DNA of 12,544 nucleotides, taken from assembly GCA_937952925.1 (NCBI GenBank), contig CALFYA010000152.1, forward strand, positions 1 to 12,544, in the 5' to 3' direction. This DNA is from an uncultured Moraxellaceae bacterium. Lineage in GTDB: Bacteria; Pseudomonadota; Gammaproteobacteria; Pseudomonadales; Moraxellaceae. How positions within the stretch are numbered: the stretch's first letter is position 1; every line of letters begins with the position of its first letter. The notes under the pieces were generated by a model that was given only the letters and a program-made list of their open reading frames with translations, searched no databases and was not told the DNA's origin. The translations under genes and the position numbers were made by a program. Below, piece after piece: positions 7,302-12,544 of the stretch.

Positions 7302-7350
7302 AAAGCCTCTCGTCCTGCCCCATTCTCAACGGGTAGACAGAGGCTTTTTT
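7302..7350 (+). terminator. Intrinsic terminator of maeB that overlaps the cca ribosome-binding site
   Basis: AAAGCCTCT (7302-7310) pairs perfectly with AGAGGCTTT (7339-7347). The inner parts extend the stem: GTC with GAC, and TGCCC with GGGTA. The T-run at 7345-7350 has six Ts, the first three shared with the stem. The T-run ends one base before the cca ATG at 7352. The 3' arm includes AGAGG (7339-7343), the only good Shine-Dalgarno for cca, at 8-nt spacing. In any transcript containing the whole hairpin the ribosome site would be paired. Confidence 0.8.
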
Positions 7351-7351
7351 C

Positions 7352-8629
7352 ATGGATATTTATCTGGTCGGTGGTGCGGTACGGGACGCACTACTGGGTC
7401 GACCGGTAAGCGAGCGCGATTATGTGGTCGTAGGTGCGACCCCTGAACATATGGTGAATGCTGGTTATCGACCTGTGGGTGCTGATTTTCCAGTCTTTTT
7501 ACATCCAACCACTCATGAGGAATATGCGCTTGCACGCACAGAGCGCAAAAGCGGTCAGGGTTATGGGGGGTTTACCTTTTATACCTCACCTGATCTGACC
7601 CTCGAAGATGATCTGATCCGGCGTGATCTCACCATCAATGCGATGGCACAAGATGATCAAGGACAGATTATTGACCCTTATGGTGGGCAACGAGATCTGC
7701 ATGATCGCGTGCTGCGTCATGTGTCTCCGGCTTTTGCTGAAGACCCGCTGCGCGTGCTACGGGTGGCGCGCTTTGCGGCACGTTATGCCCCACTCGGCTT
7801 TACGGTTGCGCCTGAAACGCTGGAACTGATGCGTGGCTTGGCACATCGCGGTGAACTGGGTTATCTCACGCCTGAACGGGTGTGGAGAGAGCTGGAGCGC
7901 GCGCTGGCCGAAGATCGTGCTGAGGTGTTTATCGAGGTGCTCCGCGCTTGTGATGCGCTCAAGGTGTTGTTGCCCGAGATTGAGCAGCTGTTTGGTGTGC
8001 CACAGCGCCCACAGCATCATCCGGAGGTCGATAGCGGTGTACATACGCTGATGACCTTACAGCGTGCTTGTGAAGCGGGTTATAGCACGCGGGTACGTTT
8101 TGCCGCTCTCTTACACGATTTGGGTAAAGCACTCACCCCTGAGGACGAGTGGCCACGTCATTTTCAGCATGAAGAACGTGGCTTACAGCCGGTGCGTGAG
8201 GTCTGTCAACGCTTTCGCGTCCCAAGTGCATACCGCGATCTGGCCGAATTGGTGTGTCGTGAGCATTTGCTGTGCCATCGGGTGCAAGACTTGCGCGCGG
8301 GTACGGTGTGGCGACTGCTACAACGCTTGGATGTGCTGCGTAAGCCTGAGCGTGTGGAAGAGTTTATCCAAGCCTGTCAATGTGATGCACGTGGTCGCCT
8401 AGGACTCGAACAGCGCCCCTATCCGCAGGCCAGTTTTTTGCGTGAAGCCATGCAGATCGTCCGTAAAATCCGTGCGGCTGATGTGCCTGAGCATCTCAAT
8501 GGGGCGAGTATTGGTGAAGCTTTGGTAGCAATGCGAATTGATGCGATTGCAGATTTTCAAAAAATTCAGCGTGCACTCAATACCAAACCGGATGTGATTG
8601 ATGGATGTGCGAAGCCTGAAGATGTTTGA
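7352..8629 (+). CDS. cca: Multifunctional CCA-adding enzyme (tRNA nucleotidyltransferase / HD phosphohydrolase)
   Basis: Cca adds or repairs the 3'-terminal CCA of tRNAs without a nucleic acid template, using CTP and ATP in the cytoplasm. The HD-containing bacterial form also has phosphatase and 2',3'-cyclic phosphodiesterase activities. The protein has 425 residues (E. coli: 412). The N-terminal class II nucleotidyltransferase head shows YLVGGAVRDALLG (4-16) and the metal-binding pair E21-R-D23, where E. coli has D-R-D; Glu in the first position looks like a tolerated conservative change. RRDLTINAMAQD and EDPLRVLRVARFAARY follow (nucleotide recognition and neck). The HD domain shows HTLMTL and LLHDLGKALTPEDEWPRH with His255-Asp256, matching E. 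coli positions, so the hydrolase site looks intact. ATG 7352 is fixed by homology. Expression must pass or bypass the maeB terminator. The 3' end overlaps the next gene. Confidence 0.97.
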   Translation: MDIYLVGGAVRDALLGRPVSERDYVVVGATPEHMVNAGYRPVGADFPVFLHPTTHEEYALARTERKSGQGYGGFTFYTSPDLTLEDDLIRRDLTINAMAQDDQGQIIDPYGGQRDLHDRVLRHVSPAFAEDPLRVLRVARFAARYAPLGFTVAPETLELMRGLAHRGELGYLTPERVWRELERALAEDRAEVFIEVLRACDALKVLLPEIEQLFGVPQRPQHHPEVDSGVHTLMTLQRACEAGYSTRVRFAALLHDLGKALTPEDEWPRHFQHEERGLQPVREVCQRFRVPSAYRDLAELVCREHLLCHRVQDLRAGTVWRLLQRLDVLRKPERVEEFIQACQCDARGRLGLEQRPYPQASFLREAMQIVRKIRAADVPEHLNGASIGEALVAMRIDAIADFQKIQRALNTKPDVIDGCAKPEDV

Positions 8630-9377
8630 GCGTGTGGTGTGTATTACGGGGAGTGGTGCACGGATTGGCGCTTATCTTGCGCAGCATCTGCATACACAAG
8701 GTTGGCGGGTGATTTTGCATGCACGGCAGCATCGGCAGCAGGCGGATGAACTGGCGCTGCTCATGAATCAACAAGCGCCTTGCTCAGCTGTCGTGGTGCA
8801 AGGTGATTTGACTGATGCGGCCACACTGTCACGGGTCGCCGTTGATATTGGCGCAGCGTTTGGGCGGCTAGATGCGTTGATCCACAATGCATCGAGTTTT
8901 TATGCCACGCCAATGGGTCAAGCCACCCTACACGATTGGGATGATTTGTTTGGCTCGAATGCTCGCGCTCCGTTTTTTTTGACTCAAGCGTTGTTGCCGT
9001 TACTGCAAGCACAGCCGAGCAATGTGATTAGTATTTTGGATATCCACGCCGATGGTCAGCCATTTCGGGACTATCCAATCTACAACATGGCAAAGGCCGC
9101 ACATCGGATGATGGTACAAGCGCTTGCCAAAGATCTCGCGCCACACATTCGGGTCAATGGTGTGGCACCCGGTGCCAACATTTGGCCAGATGCACAAGCC
9201 ACCCATGCCATTGATCTAGCACTACGTCAGCAAATTGAGCACTCTATCCCGCTCAAACGGGTGGGAGAGCCGGCTGATATTGCGGGTGCGATCAGCTATT
9301 TGCTCGATGCGGGCTATGTGACAGGGCAGATTTTGGCGATTGATGGGGGCAGAAGTTTGACGATTGCGGGGGAATAA
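8622..9377 (+). CDS. folM: Pteridine reductase / dihydromonapterin reductase-like SDR
   Basis: A 251-residue short-chain dehydrogenase of the PTR1/FolM group, expected to reduce dihydropterins (dihydromonapterin, dihydrofolate) with NADPH in the cytoplasm. Group markers are TGSGARIG (9-16; the Arg of TGxxxRIG replaces the usual GxG pattern), Arg35 after the second strand (NADPH preference), HNASSFY (88-94) and SILDIHADGQ, with Asp140 in place of the usual SDR serine. Tyr154 and Lys158 sit in YPIYNMAK. This Asp-Tyr-Lys set is the pteridine-reductase triad known from Leishmania PTR1. The C-terminal part shows VAPGANIWP and GQILAIDGGRSL. I chose ATG 8622, which overlaps the cca stop by 8 nt. ATG 8601 with GGA upstream is an alternative that adds seven residues. 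Overlap with cca suggests coupled translation. A general SDR is the alternative, but the motifs favour FolM-like. Confidence 0.85.
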   Translation: MFERVVCITGSGARIGAYLAQHLHTQGWRVILHARQHRQQADELALLMNQQAPCSAVVVQGDLTDAATLSRVAVDIGAAFGRLDALIHNASSFYATPMGQATLHDWDDLFGSNARAPFFLTQALLPLLQAQPSNVISILDIHADGQPFRDYPIYNMAKAAHRMMVQALAKDLAPHIRVNGVAPGANIWPDAQATHAIDLALRQQIEHSIPLKRVGEPADIAGAISYLLDAGYVTGQILAIDGGRSLTIAGE

Positions 9378-9405
9378 CTGCACCCTGATTTGTACTATTG
9401 GATGG

Positions 9406-9425
9406 ATTCCCGCCTTCGCGGGAAT
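9406..9425. repeat. dRS3-type 20-bp palindromic repeat between convergent genes
   Basis: ATTCCCGC-cttc-GCGGGAAT has 8-bp perfect arms and a 4-nt loop. It fits the pattern ATTCCC-N8-GGGAAT described for the dRS3 element of Neisseria. The flanks (GG before, GAC after) match the form often seen scattered in proteobacterial intergenic DNA. It begins 28 nt after the folM stop and ends 4 nt before the CYTH stop codon, so as RNA it would form a hairpin at the 3' end of both converging transcripts. There is no adjacent T-run, so it is not a standard intrinsic terminator. Confidence 0.8.
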
Positions 9426-9429
9426 GACA

Positions 9430-9918
9430 TCAGAGGGCTTGATCTTGCCAATTTTTATACGGATGCTTGAGCAATGCCGAATTAAAATACCGTGTATCAT
9501 CTGACACCTCCTGCCCGATCCACTCCGGCAGGTTGAGCGTCTGCTCCGTGCTGGTCAGCTCCACCTCAGCCACGATCAAGCCTTGATTCGCCCCCAAAAA
9601 CTCATCGATTTCCCACACAATCCCTTGTGCCGGATCAGCAATCTGATAACGGTATTTTTCAATCAATGGCTGTGGACACAGCGCATCCAACATCTGCATG
9701 GCATCCAACGGTGGAATCGCGTATTCATACTCCAATCGGGCAATGCCTTGACTGATCCCTTTGATGGTCAGCCATGCCTGCTCGCCCACCACCCGCACCC
9801 GTACCGTGCGTTCGGGCGTGGTGCTCAGATAGCCTTGCCGCAACAACTGGCCTTCACCCGCCAACGCACGCCAAGCGTCGCTCTTGAGTAAGTATTTACG
9901 CTCAATCTCCACCGCCAT
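9430..9918 (-). CDS. Short-form CYTH domain protein, probable inorganic triphosphatase
   Basis: A 162-residue single-domain CYTH (triphosphate tunnel) protein. Family members bind a triphosphate inside a beta-barrel with divalent metal; the closest short bacterial type known to me, from Nitrosomonas, is a tripolyphosphatase. The signature ExExK is at Glu4-Ile-Glu6-Arg-Lys8. Other expected tunnel residues are present: Arg40 and Arg42, Lys53 in TIKG, Glu63 and Glu65 in RLEYEY, Lys88 and Arg90 in EKYRY, Glu103 and Asp105 in WEIDEF, Glu118 and Glu120 in AEVEL, and Arg143 in DDTRYFN. This is therefore a full, apparently active domain. The start ATG at 9916-9918 has an excellent ribosome site, AAGAGGTGAT (9930-9921). 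It is the last gene of a probable minus-strand operon, 10 nt after the glutathione S-transferase gene. The physiological substrate is not evident; adenylate cyclase activity is a less likely alternative. Confidence 0.88.
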   Translation of the reverse strand: MAVEIERKYLLKSDAWRALAGEGQLLRQGYLSTTPERTVRVRVVGEQAWLTIKGISQGIARLEYEYAIPPLDAMQMLDALCPQPLIEKYRYQIADPAQGIVWEIDEFLGANQGLIVAEVELTSTEQTLNLPEWIGQEVSDDTRYFNSALLKHPYKNWQDQAL

Positions 9919-9928
9919 AGATCACCTC

Positions 9929-10552
9929 TTAGTGGATTTTGCCAAACTGCTCGTGCATACGCTGATAAAACGCCAGCAGCGCTGGATGTTGCTCATCGAC
10001 CCGCAGCCCTGCCAAACGACCAAAATCCAAGGCGGCGTATAACGTCAAATCGGCAACGGTGAGTTGCTCACCAAGCAAATATGGCGATTGCTGTAAACGT
10101 TGATCAAAATAGGCAAAACGTGAGAGTGCTCGGCGACGCGATACAGGGGCAAAATCGGCGACTTGCTCGACAGCTCCTGCCCAAAACGGATGACCATGTT
10201 GAAACGCTAGCATCATCGGATACAGCACTTCGATCTCAGCTTGCCGACTCCACTGCTGGATGTGAGCTTGCTCAAGTGGTGTTTGCCCAAGCAAGGCTGG
10301 GGTGGGATACAGTGCTTCGAGGTAATGACAAATCGCCATTGAATCAGTAATGGCTGTGCCATCGTCGAGTACCAAAGCAGGTACTTGTCCAAGGGGATGG
10401 ACAGACTGATAAGTCTCTTGACGATTTTCTCGGCTCCCCAAATCGACCGTCACCACCTCCATACCAATCTCTTGTGGCGTGAGCTGCTTAGCCGCCACAA
10501 ACAAGAGTACTCGGCGAGGATTGGGGGCGCGTAAGGCGGTATAAAATTTCAT
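9929..10552 (-). CDS. Glutathione S-transferase family protein
   Basis: A 207-residue cytosolic GST-fold protein, expected to conjugate glutathione to electrophiles or to act in thiol/peroxide detoxification. The N-terminal thioredoxin-like domain (~1-80) has YTALRAPNPRRV near the start, cis-proline Pro58 in GQVPALVLDDG, and TDSMAICHYLE with Asp70-Ser71, the usual gamma-glutamyl-binding pair. The helical C-terminal domain (~90-207) contains LTVADLTLYAAL, with the Thr165-xx-Asp168 N-capping box typical of GSTs. I chose the start ATG 10550-10552 because AGGA lies 6 nt upstream and the protein then begins directly with the first beta strand; an ATG at 10576 would add eight odd residues. It follows the protease gene by 51 nt and precedes the CYTH gene by 10 nt. 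Substrate and GST subclass cannot be told from the sequence. Confidence 0.88.
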   Translation of the reverse strand: MKFYTALRAPNPRRVLLFVAAKQLTPQEIGMEVVTVDLGSRENRQETYQSVHPLGQVPALVLDDGTAITDSMAICHYLEALYPTPALLGQTPLEQAHIQQWSRQAEIEVLYPMMLAFQHGHPFWAGAVEQVADFAPVSRRRALSRFAYFDQRLQQSPYLLGEQLTVADLTLYAALDFGRLAGLRVDEQHPALLAFYQRMHEQFGKIH

Positions 10553-10568
10553 GGCACATCCTGTGGTG

Positions 10569-10592
10569 GTGGTCATCCCAGTGGATGACCAC
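10569..10592 (-). other. Intercistronic hairpin between the protease and GST genes
   Basis: GTGGTCATCC-cagt-GGATGACCAC is a perfect 10-bp stem with a 4-nt loop in the 51-nt gap. No T-run follows it on either strand, so it is probably not a terminator. It ends about 16 nt before the GST start codon, just ahead of the ribosome site. It may mark an mRNA processing or stability point that uncouples expression of the protease from the two downstream genes. Confidence 0.5.
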
Positions 10593-10603
10593 GCCTAAAC
10601 GGC

Positions 10604-11791
10604 TTATTGTCCAAACAAGTCGCCTGAGGGTTCAGCGCGTTCTTGCTCATCGTCGGCAGAGGCGTTGCTACGTGGACGCTCTGCAATGGTGACTGACAAT
10701 AACACATCTTGATCACCGCGTTTGACCAACACATCAGCAGTGGTATTGGGTTTGATCTGCCCCACAATCGCAATCAACTGTGCCGGACTACCAACGCTTT
10801 GATTGTTGATCTTGAGGATTCGATCGCGTGGTTTGATCCCCCCCTTGTGGGCAGGGCCTCCACGCATCACCCCAGCCACCAACACACCGTTGGTATTTTG
10901 GGTCAGTGCGGTCGGATCTTCGCTATCGCCACCGACTTCAATACCCAGCCAACCGCGCGTGACTTTGCCATCTTTGATAATCGCATTCATCACTTGCTGA
11001 GCAAGGCTGACCGGAATGGCAAAACCAATCCCCATTGAGCCGCCCGATTTGGAGAAAATCGCAGTGTTGATGCCGACCAAGTTACCCGCCACATCAATGA
11101 GCGCCCCACCCGAGTTACCCGGATTGATTGGTGCATCAGTTTGGATAAAATCCTCATAGGTATTGATGCCCAGACCCGTACGACCGGTTGCCGAGATAAT
11201 CCCTTGGGTCACGGTCTGCCCGACACCAAACGGGTTCCCAATTGCCAGCACCACATCGCCCACCAAGCTCGGCGAGGTTTTAAACGGCAACACCGCCAAT
11301 CCGGTGCGCTCAACCTTGATCACGGCCAAGTCACTGTCGGGGTCGGTACCAATCACTTTGGCGACCGCTTTACTGCCATCTTGAAATGCAACAGTGATTT
11401 TATCGGCTTTGGCGACCACATGATTATTGGTCAAGATATAGCCATCGGGACTGACCACCACCCCCGACCCCAAGCTGGTTGGTTCATTTTCGGGGCTGTC
11501 TTCTGGCATGGCTTGCCCATGAAACTCAAAAAAGCGCCGCAGTAAGGGATCGTCAATCTGTGGATGAGCGCGTACTTTTTGGGTGGTATAAATATTAACC
11601 ACTGCCGGTGATGCGACTTTGACCGCAGCGTTGTACGAGACCACACCGGTTGCACCACCTTGCACCACCAACGGTCGTTGTTGCTCGCCGTTTATGGGCT
11701 GCGCTTGCTGTCCACGTTGCTGCAACAGTAAAAACACTCCCGTCACCACGACGAGCAGCAGCCACGGCAACCACATGATGACACGACGCAC
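10604..11791 (-). CDS. degS: Membrane-anchored trypsin-like serine protease with one PDZ domain (DegS/AlgW/HtrA type)
   Basis: A 395-residue HtrA-family protease, close in length to AlgW (389) and DegS (355). Residues ~5-23 form an uncleaved-looking membrane anchor (MWLPWLLLVVVTGVFLLL). The protease domain with its catalytic triad follows: His124 in TNNHVV, Asp154 in DSDLAV and Ser227 in GNSGGAL. A single PDZ domain (~280-370) starts GWLGIEV. One PDZ plus the membrane anchor points to DegS/AlgW, which in relatives sense misfolded outer-membrane proteins in the periplasm and cut an anti-sigma factor (RseA/MucA). No such partner is in this window, so that role is inferred. I chose start GTG 11789-11791: GGGGA lies 7 nt upstream and the anchor follows at once; the frame upstream is open but unlike protein. 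The tail after ~372 is polar and acidic. It is probably the first gene of the operon with GST and CYTH. Confidence 0.92.
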   Translation of the reverse strand: MRRVIMWLPWLLLVVVTGVFLLLQQRGQQAQPINGEQQRPLVVQGGATGVVSYNAAVKVASPAVVNIYTTQKVRAHPQIDDPLLRRFFEFHGQAMPEDSPENEPTSLGSGVVVSPDGYILTNNHVVAKADKITVAFQDGSKAVAKVIGTDPDSDLAVIKVERTGLAVLPFKTSPSLVGDVVLAIGNPFGVGQTVTQGIISATGRTGLGINTYEDFIQTDAPINPGNSGGALIDVAGNLVGINTAIFSKSGGSMGIGFAIPVSLAQQVMNAIIKDGKVTRGWLGIEVGGDSEDPTALTQNTNGVLVAGVMRGGPAHKGGIKPRDRILKINNQSVGSPAQLIAIVGQIKPNTTADVLVKRGDQDVLLSVTIAERPRSNASADDEQERAEPSGDLFGQ

Positions 11792-11813
11792 GATTGATTC
11801 CCCATACGCTTGA

Positions 11814-11842
11814 TTGATTCTACAAAACTGATGCGTTATACA
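11814..11842 (+). promoter_or_regulatory. Candidate promoter of the Nif3-like gene
   Basis: TTGATT (4 of 6) and TATACA (4 of 6) at 17-nt spacing would start transcription near 11849, leaving a ~92-nt leader that includes the inverted repeat at 11882-11897. It is a moderate match in an AT-rich stretch and could be chance. Confidence 0.3.
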
Positions 11843-11881
11843 TCGCTCCAAAGTCTGACAGGCTACCAGTGTCTTTACCCA

Positions 11882-11897
11882 AATGTCGTTAGACATT
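11882..11897. repeat. Inverted repeat upstream of the Nif3-like gene, possible operator or weak attenuator
   Basis: AATGTC-gtta-GACATT is a perfect 6-bp-arm palindrome. Four bases later comes a run of seven Ts on the plus strand, so it resembles a weak intrinsic terminator. As DNA it could equally be a dimeric repressor site between the two divergent genes. Confidence 0.35.
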
Positions 11898-11940
11898 CTG
11901 ATTTTTTTCACGTTTTTTGTGACTTTGTGGAGAAGTGTTG

Positions 11941-12544
11941 ATGAGTATCTTATTGCAAGACTTGGTGCGCTGGTGTGATCAGACCTTAGCGGCGGCAAGC
12001 TTTAAAGACTACTGTCCAAATGGTCTACAAGTCGAAGGCAAACCAGTCATCGAGCGTTTGGTGACAGGAGTGACGGCTAGCCAAGCCTTGATTGAAGCGG
12101 CTATCGAATGCCAAGCCGATGCGATTTTGGTGCATCATGGTTATTTTTGGAAAGGTGAAGCACAGCCCCTCACTGGAATCAAAGGCAAGCGGATTAAGCG
12201 CTTGATGCAACATGATATCTCACTAATTGCCTATCATTTACCCCTTGATGCCCACCCGCTTTTTGGCAACAACCGTATGCTTGCAGACCTACTGGGTTTT
12301 GAGATCAAAGGTGGGCTTGATCCAAGTGAAACGCGTCCGATTGGTAATGTCGGCCACTGTGCGCCGCTCACTGTGCCTGAAATGTTGGCGCTGATGGAGG
12401 ACAAACTTGGTCGTCCGGCTCAGCATTTGACTGGTGGCGGCAACATCATCCAAAAAGTCGGTTGGTGTACTGGTGGTGCACCCGACTTTATCCATCAAGC
12501 GGCAGCTCAAGGCTGCGATGCCTATATTTCAGGTGAAGTCAGTG
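11941..12544 (+). CDS. Nif3/YbgI-like dinuclear metal-centre protein, 5' part (runs off window)
   Basis: The first 201 residues of a Nif3-family protein, closely matching E. coli YbgI from its N-terminus (the E. coli protein is about 250 residues, so roughly the last 50 are missing here). Visible markers are YCPNGLQVEG (24-33), VTGVTASQAL (41-50), the metal-ligand motif VHHGYFWKGE (64-73, His65-His66), HLPLDAHPLFGNN (99-111), WCTGGAPDFI (175-184) and DAYISGEVS (193-201). The second metal-ligand cluster near the C-terminus lies beyond the edge. The family forms toroidal hexamers with a two-metal site. Links to GTP cyclohydrolase I-type or hydrolase activity have been proposed but the function is unsettled. 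ATG 11941 has GGAG 8 nt upstream. It is divergent from the DegS-like gene. Confidence 0.93.
   Translation, partial: MSILLQDLVRWCDQTLAAASFKDYCPNGLQVEGKPVIERLVTGVTASQALIEAAIECQADAILVHHGYFWKGEAQPLTGIKGKRIKRLMQHDISLIAYHLPLDAHPLFGNNRMLADLLGFEIKGGLDPSETRPIGNVGHCAPLTVPEMLALMEDKLGRPAQHLTGGGNIIQKVGWCTGGAPDFIHQAAAQGCDAYISGEVS

Larger units (their letters stand above)
11792..11940. other. Divergent intergenic region between protease and Nif3-like genes
   Basis: This 149-nt region must carry promoters for both directions. On the plus strand TTGATT (11814-11819) is spaced 17 nt from TATACA (11837-11842). An inverted repeat AATGTC-gtta-GACATT (11882-11897) is followed by T7 (11902-11908). On the minus strand a TATAAC element lies at 11840-11835, without a convincing -35 at proper spacing. 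The plus-strand ribosome site GGAG is at 11929-11932. Confidence 0.5.

Noticed and set aside
7298..7326. Promoter for cca inside the terminator region (TTGTCA with CATTCT)
   Set aside because: The -35 is fair but the -10 matches only 3 of 6 positions; it is too weak to list, though a cca promoter is expected somewhere.
9222..9500. Minus-strand frame of 92 codons overlapping folM and the CYTH gene
   Set aside because: It contains the VIPAKAGI string that results from reading the dRS3-type palindrome as protein, a known hallmark of spurious ORFs.
11792..11998. N-terminal extension of the DegS-like protein from TTG 11998
   Set aside because: The added 69 residues are not protein-like, would cross the Nif3-like gene start, and GTG 11791 has a good ribosome site directly before the membrane anchor.
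1..12544. CRISPR array, tRNA/rRNA gene, transposase, integrase, toxin-antitoxin or defence genes
   Set aside because: None was seen on either strand. All long frames are accounted for by recognisable core or accessory enzymes.

Overview
The window reads as an ordinary chromosomal stretch of a gammaproteobacterium with mid-range GC. The protein set fits a Moraxellaceae/Acinetobacter-like member of the Pseudomonadales: a short-form CYTH triphosphatase, a one-PDZ DegS/AlgW-type protease, full-length MaeB, a bifunctional Cca and a YbgI-type Nif3 protein. That placement is inferred from protein character and was not checked by alignment. I see no prophage, insertion sequence, CRISPR array, tRNA or rRNA.

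Layout, left to right. The 3' part of bioA (biotin synthesis) overlaps rsmE (16S rRNA m3U1498 methyltransferase) by 4 nt. A 329-nt gap follows, holding a candidate extended -10 promoter, small inverted repeats and a possible 29-45 aa leader ORF. Next comes a 962-aa membrane-anchored protein with two PAS domains, GGDEF and EAL. Its EAL half looks catalytically intact and its GGDEF half looks degenerate. maeB (NADP-type malic enzyme) has its own strong promoter and a 5' hairpin. After maeB, two tandem hairpins lead directly into cca. The second is a classic intrinsic terminator whose 3' arm contains the cca Shine-Dalgarno sequence. cca overlaps a FolM/PTR1-like pteridine reductase gene.

The right third runs on the minus strand: degS/algW-like protease, glutathione S-transferase, CYTH triphosphatase, spaced closely enough to be one operon. 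It converges on the cca-folM pair, and a 20-bp dRS3-type palindrome lies in the junction. A divergent intergenic region of about 150 nt separates the protease gene from a Nif3/YbgI gene that runs off the right edge.

The genes are mostly housekeeping: cofactor synthesis (biotin, reduced pterin), RNA modification and maturation, carbon metabolism at the malate/pyruvate node, c-di-GMP turnover and envelope or oxidative stress. I found no clear undescribed multi-gene system. The most interesting signals are regulatory: the terminator that masks the cca ribosome-binding site, the structured leader with a small ORF before the PAS-GGDEF-EAL gene, the split catalytic status of that protein, and the promoter/operator/hairpin arrangement at maeB.
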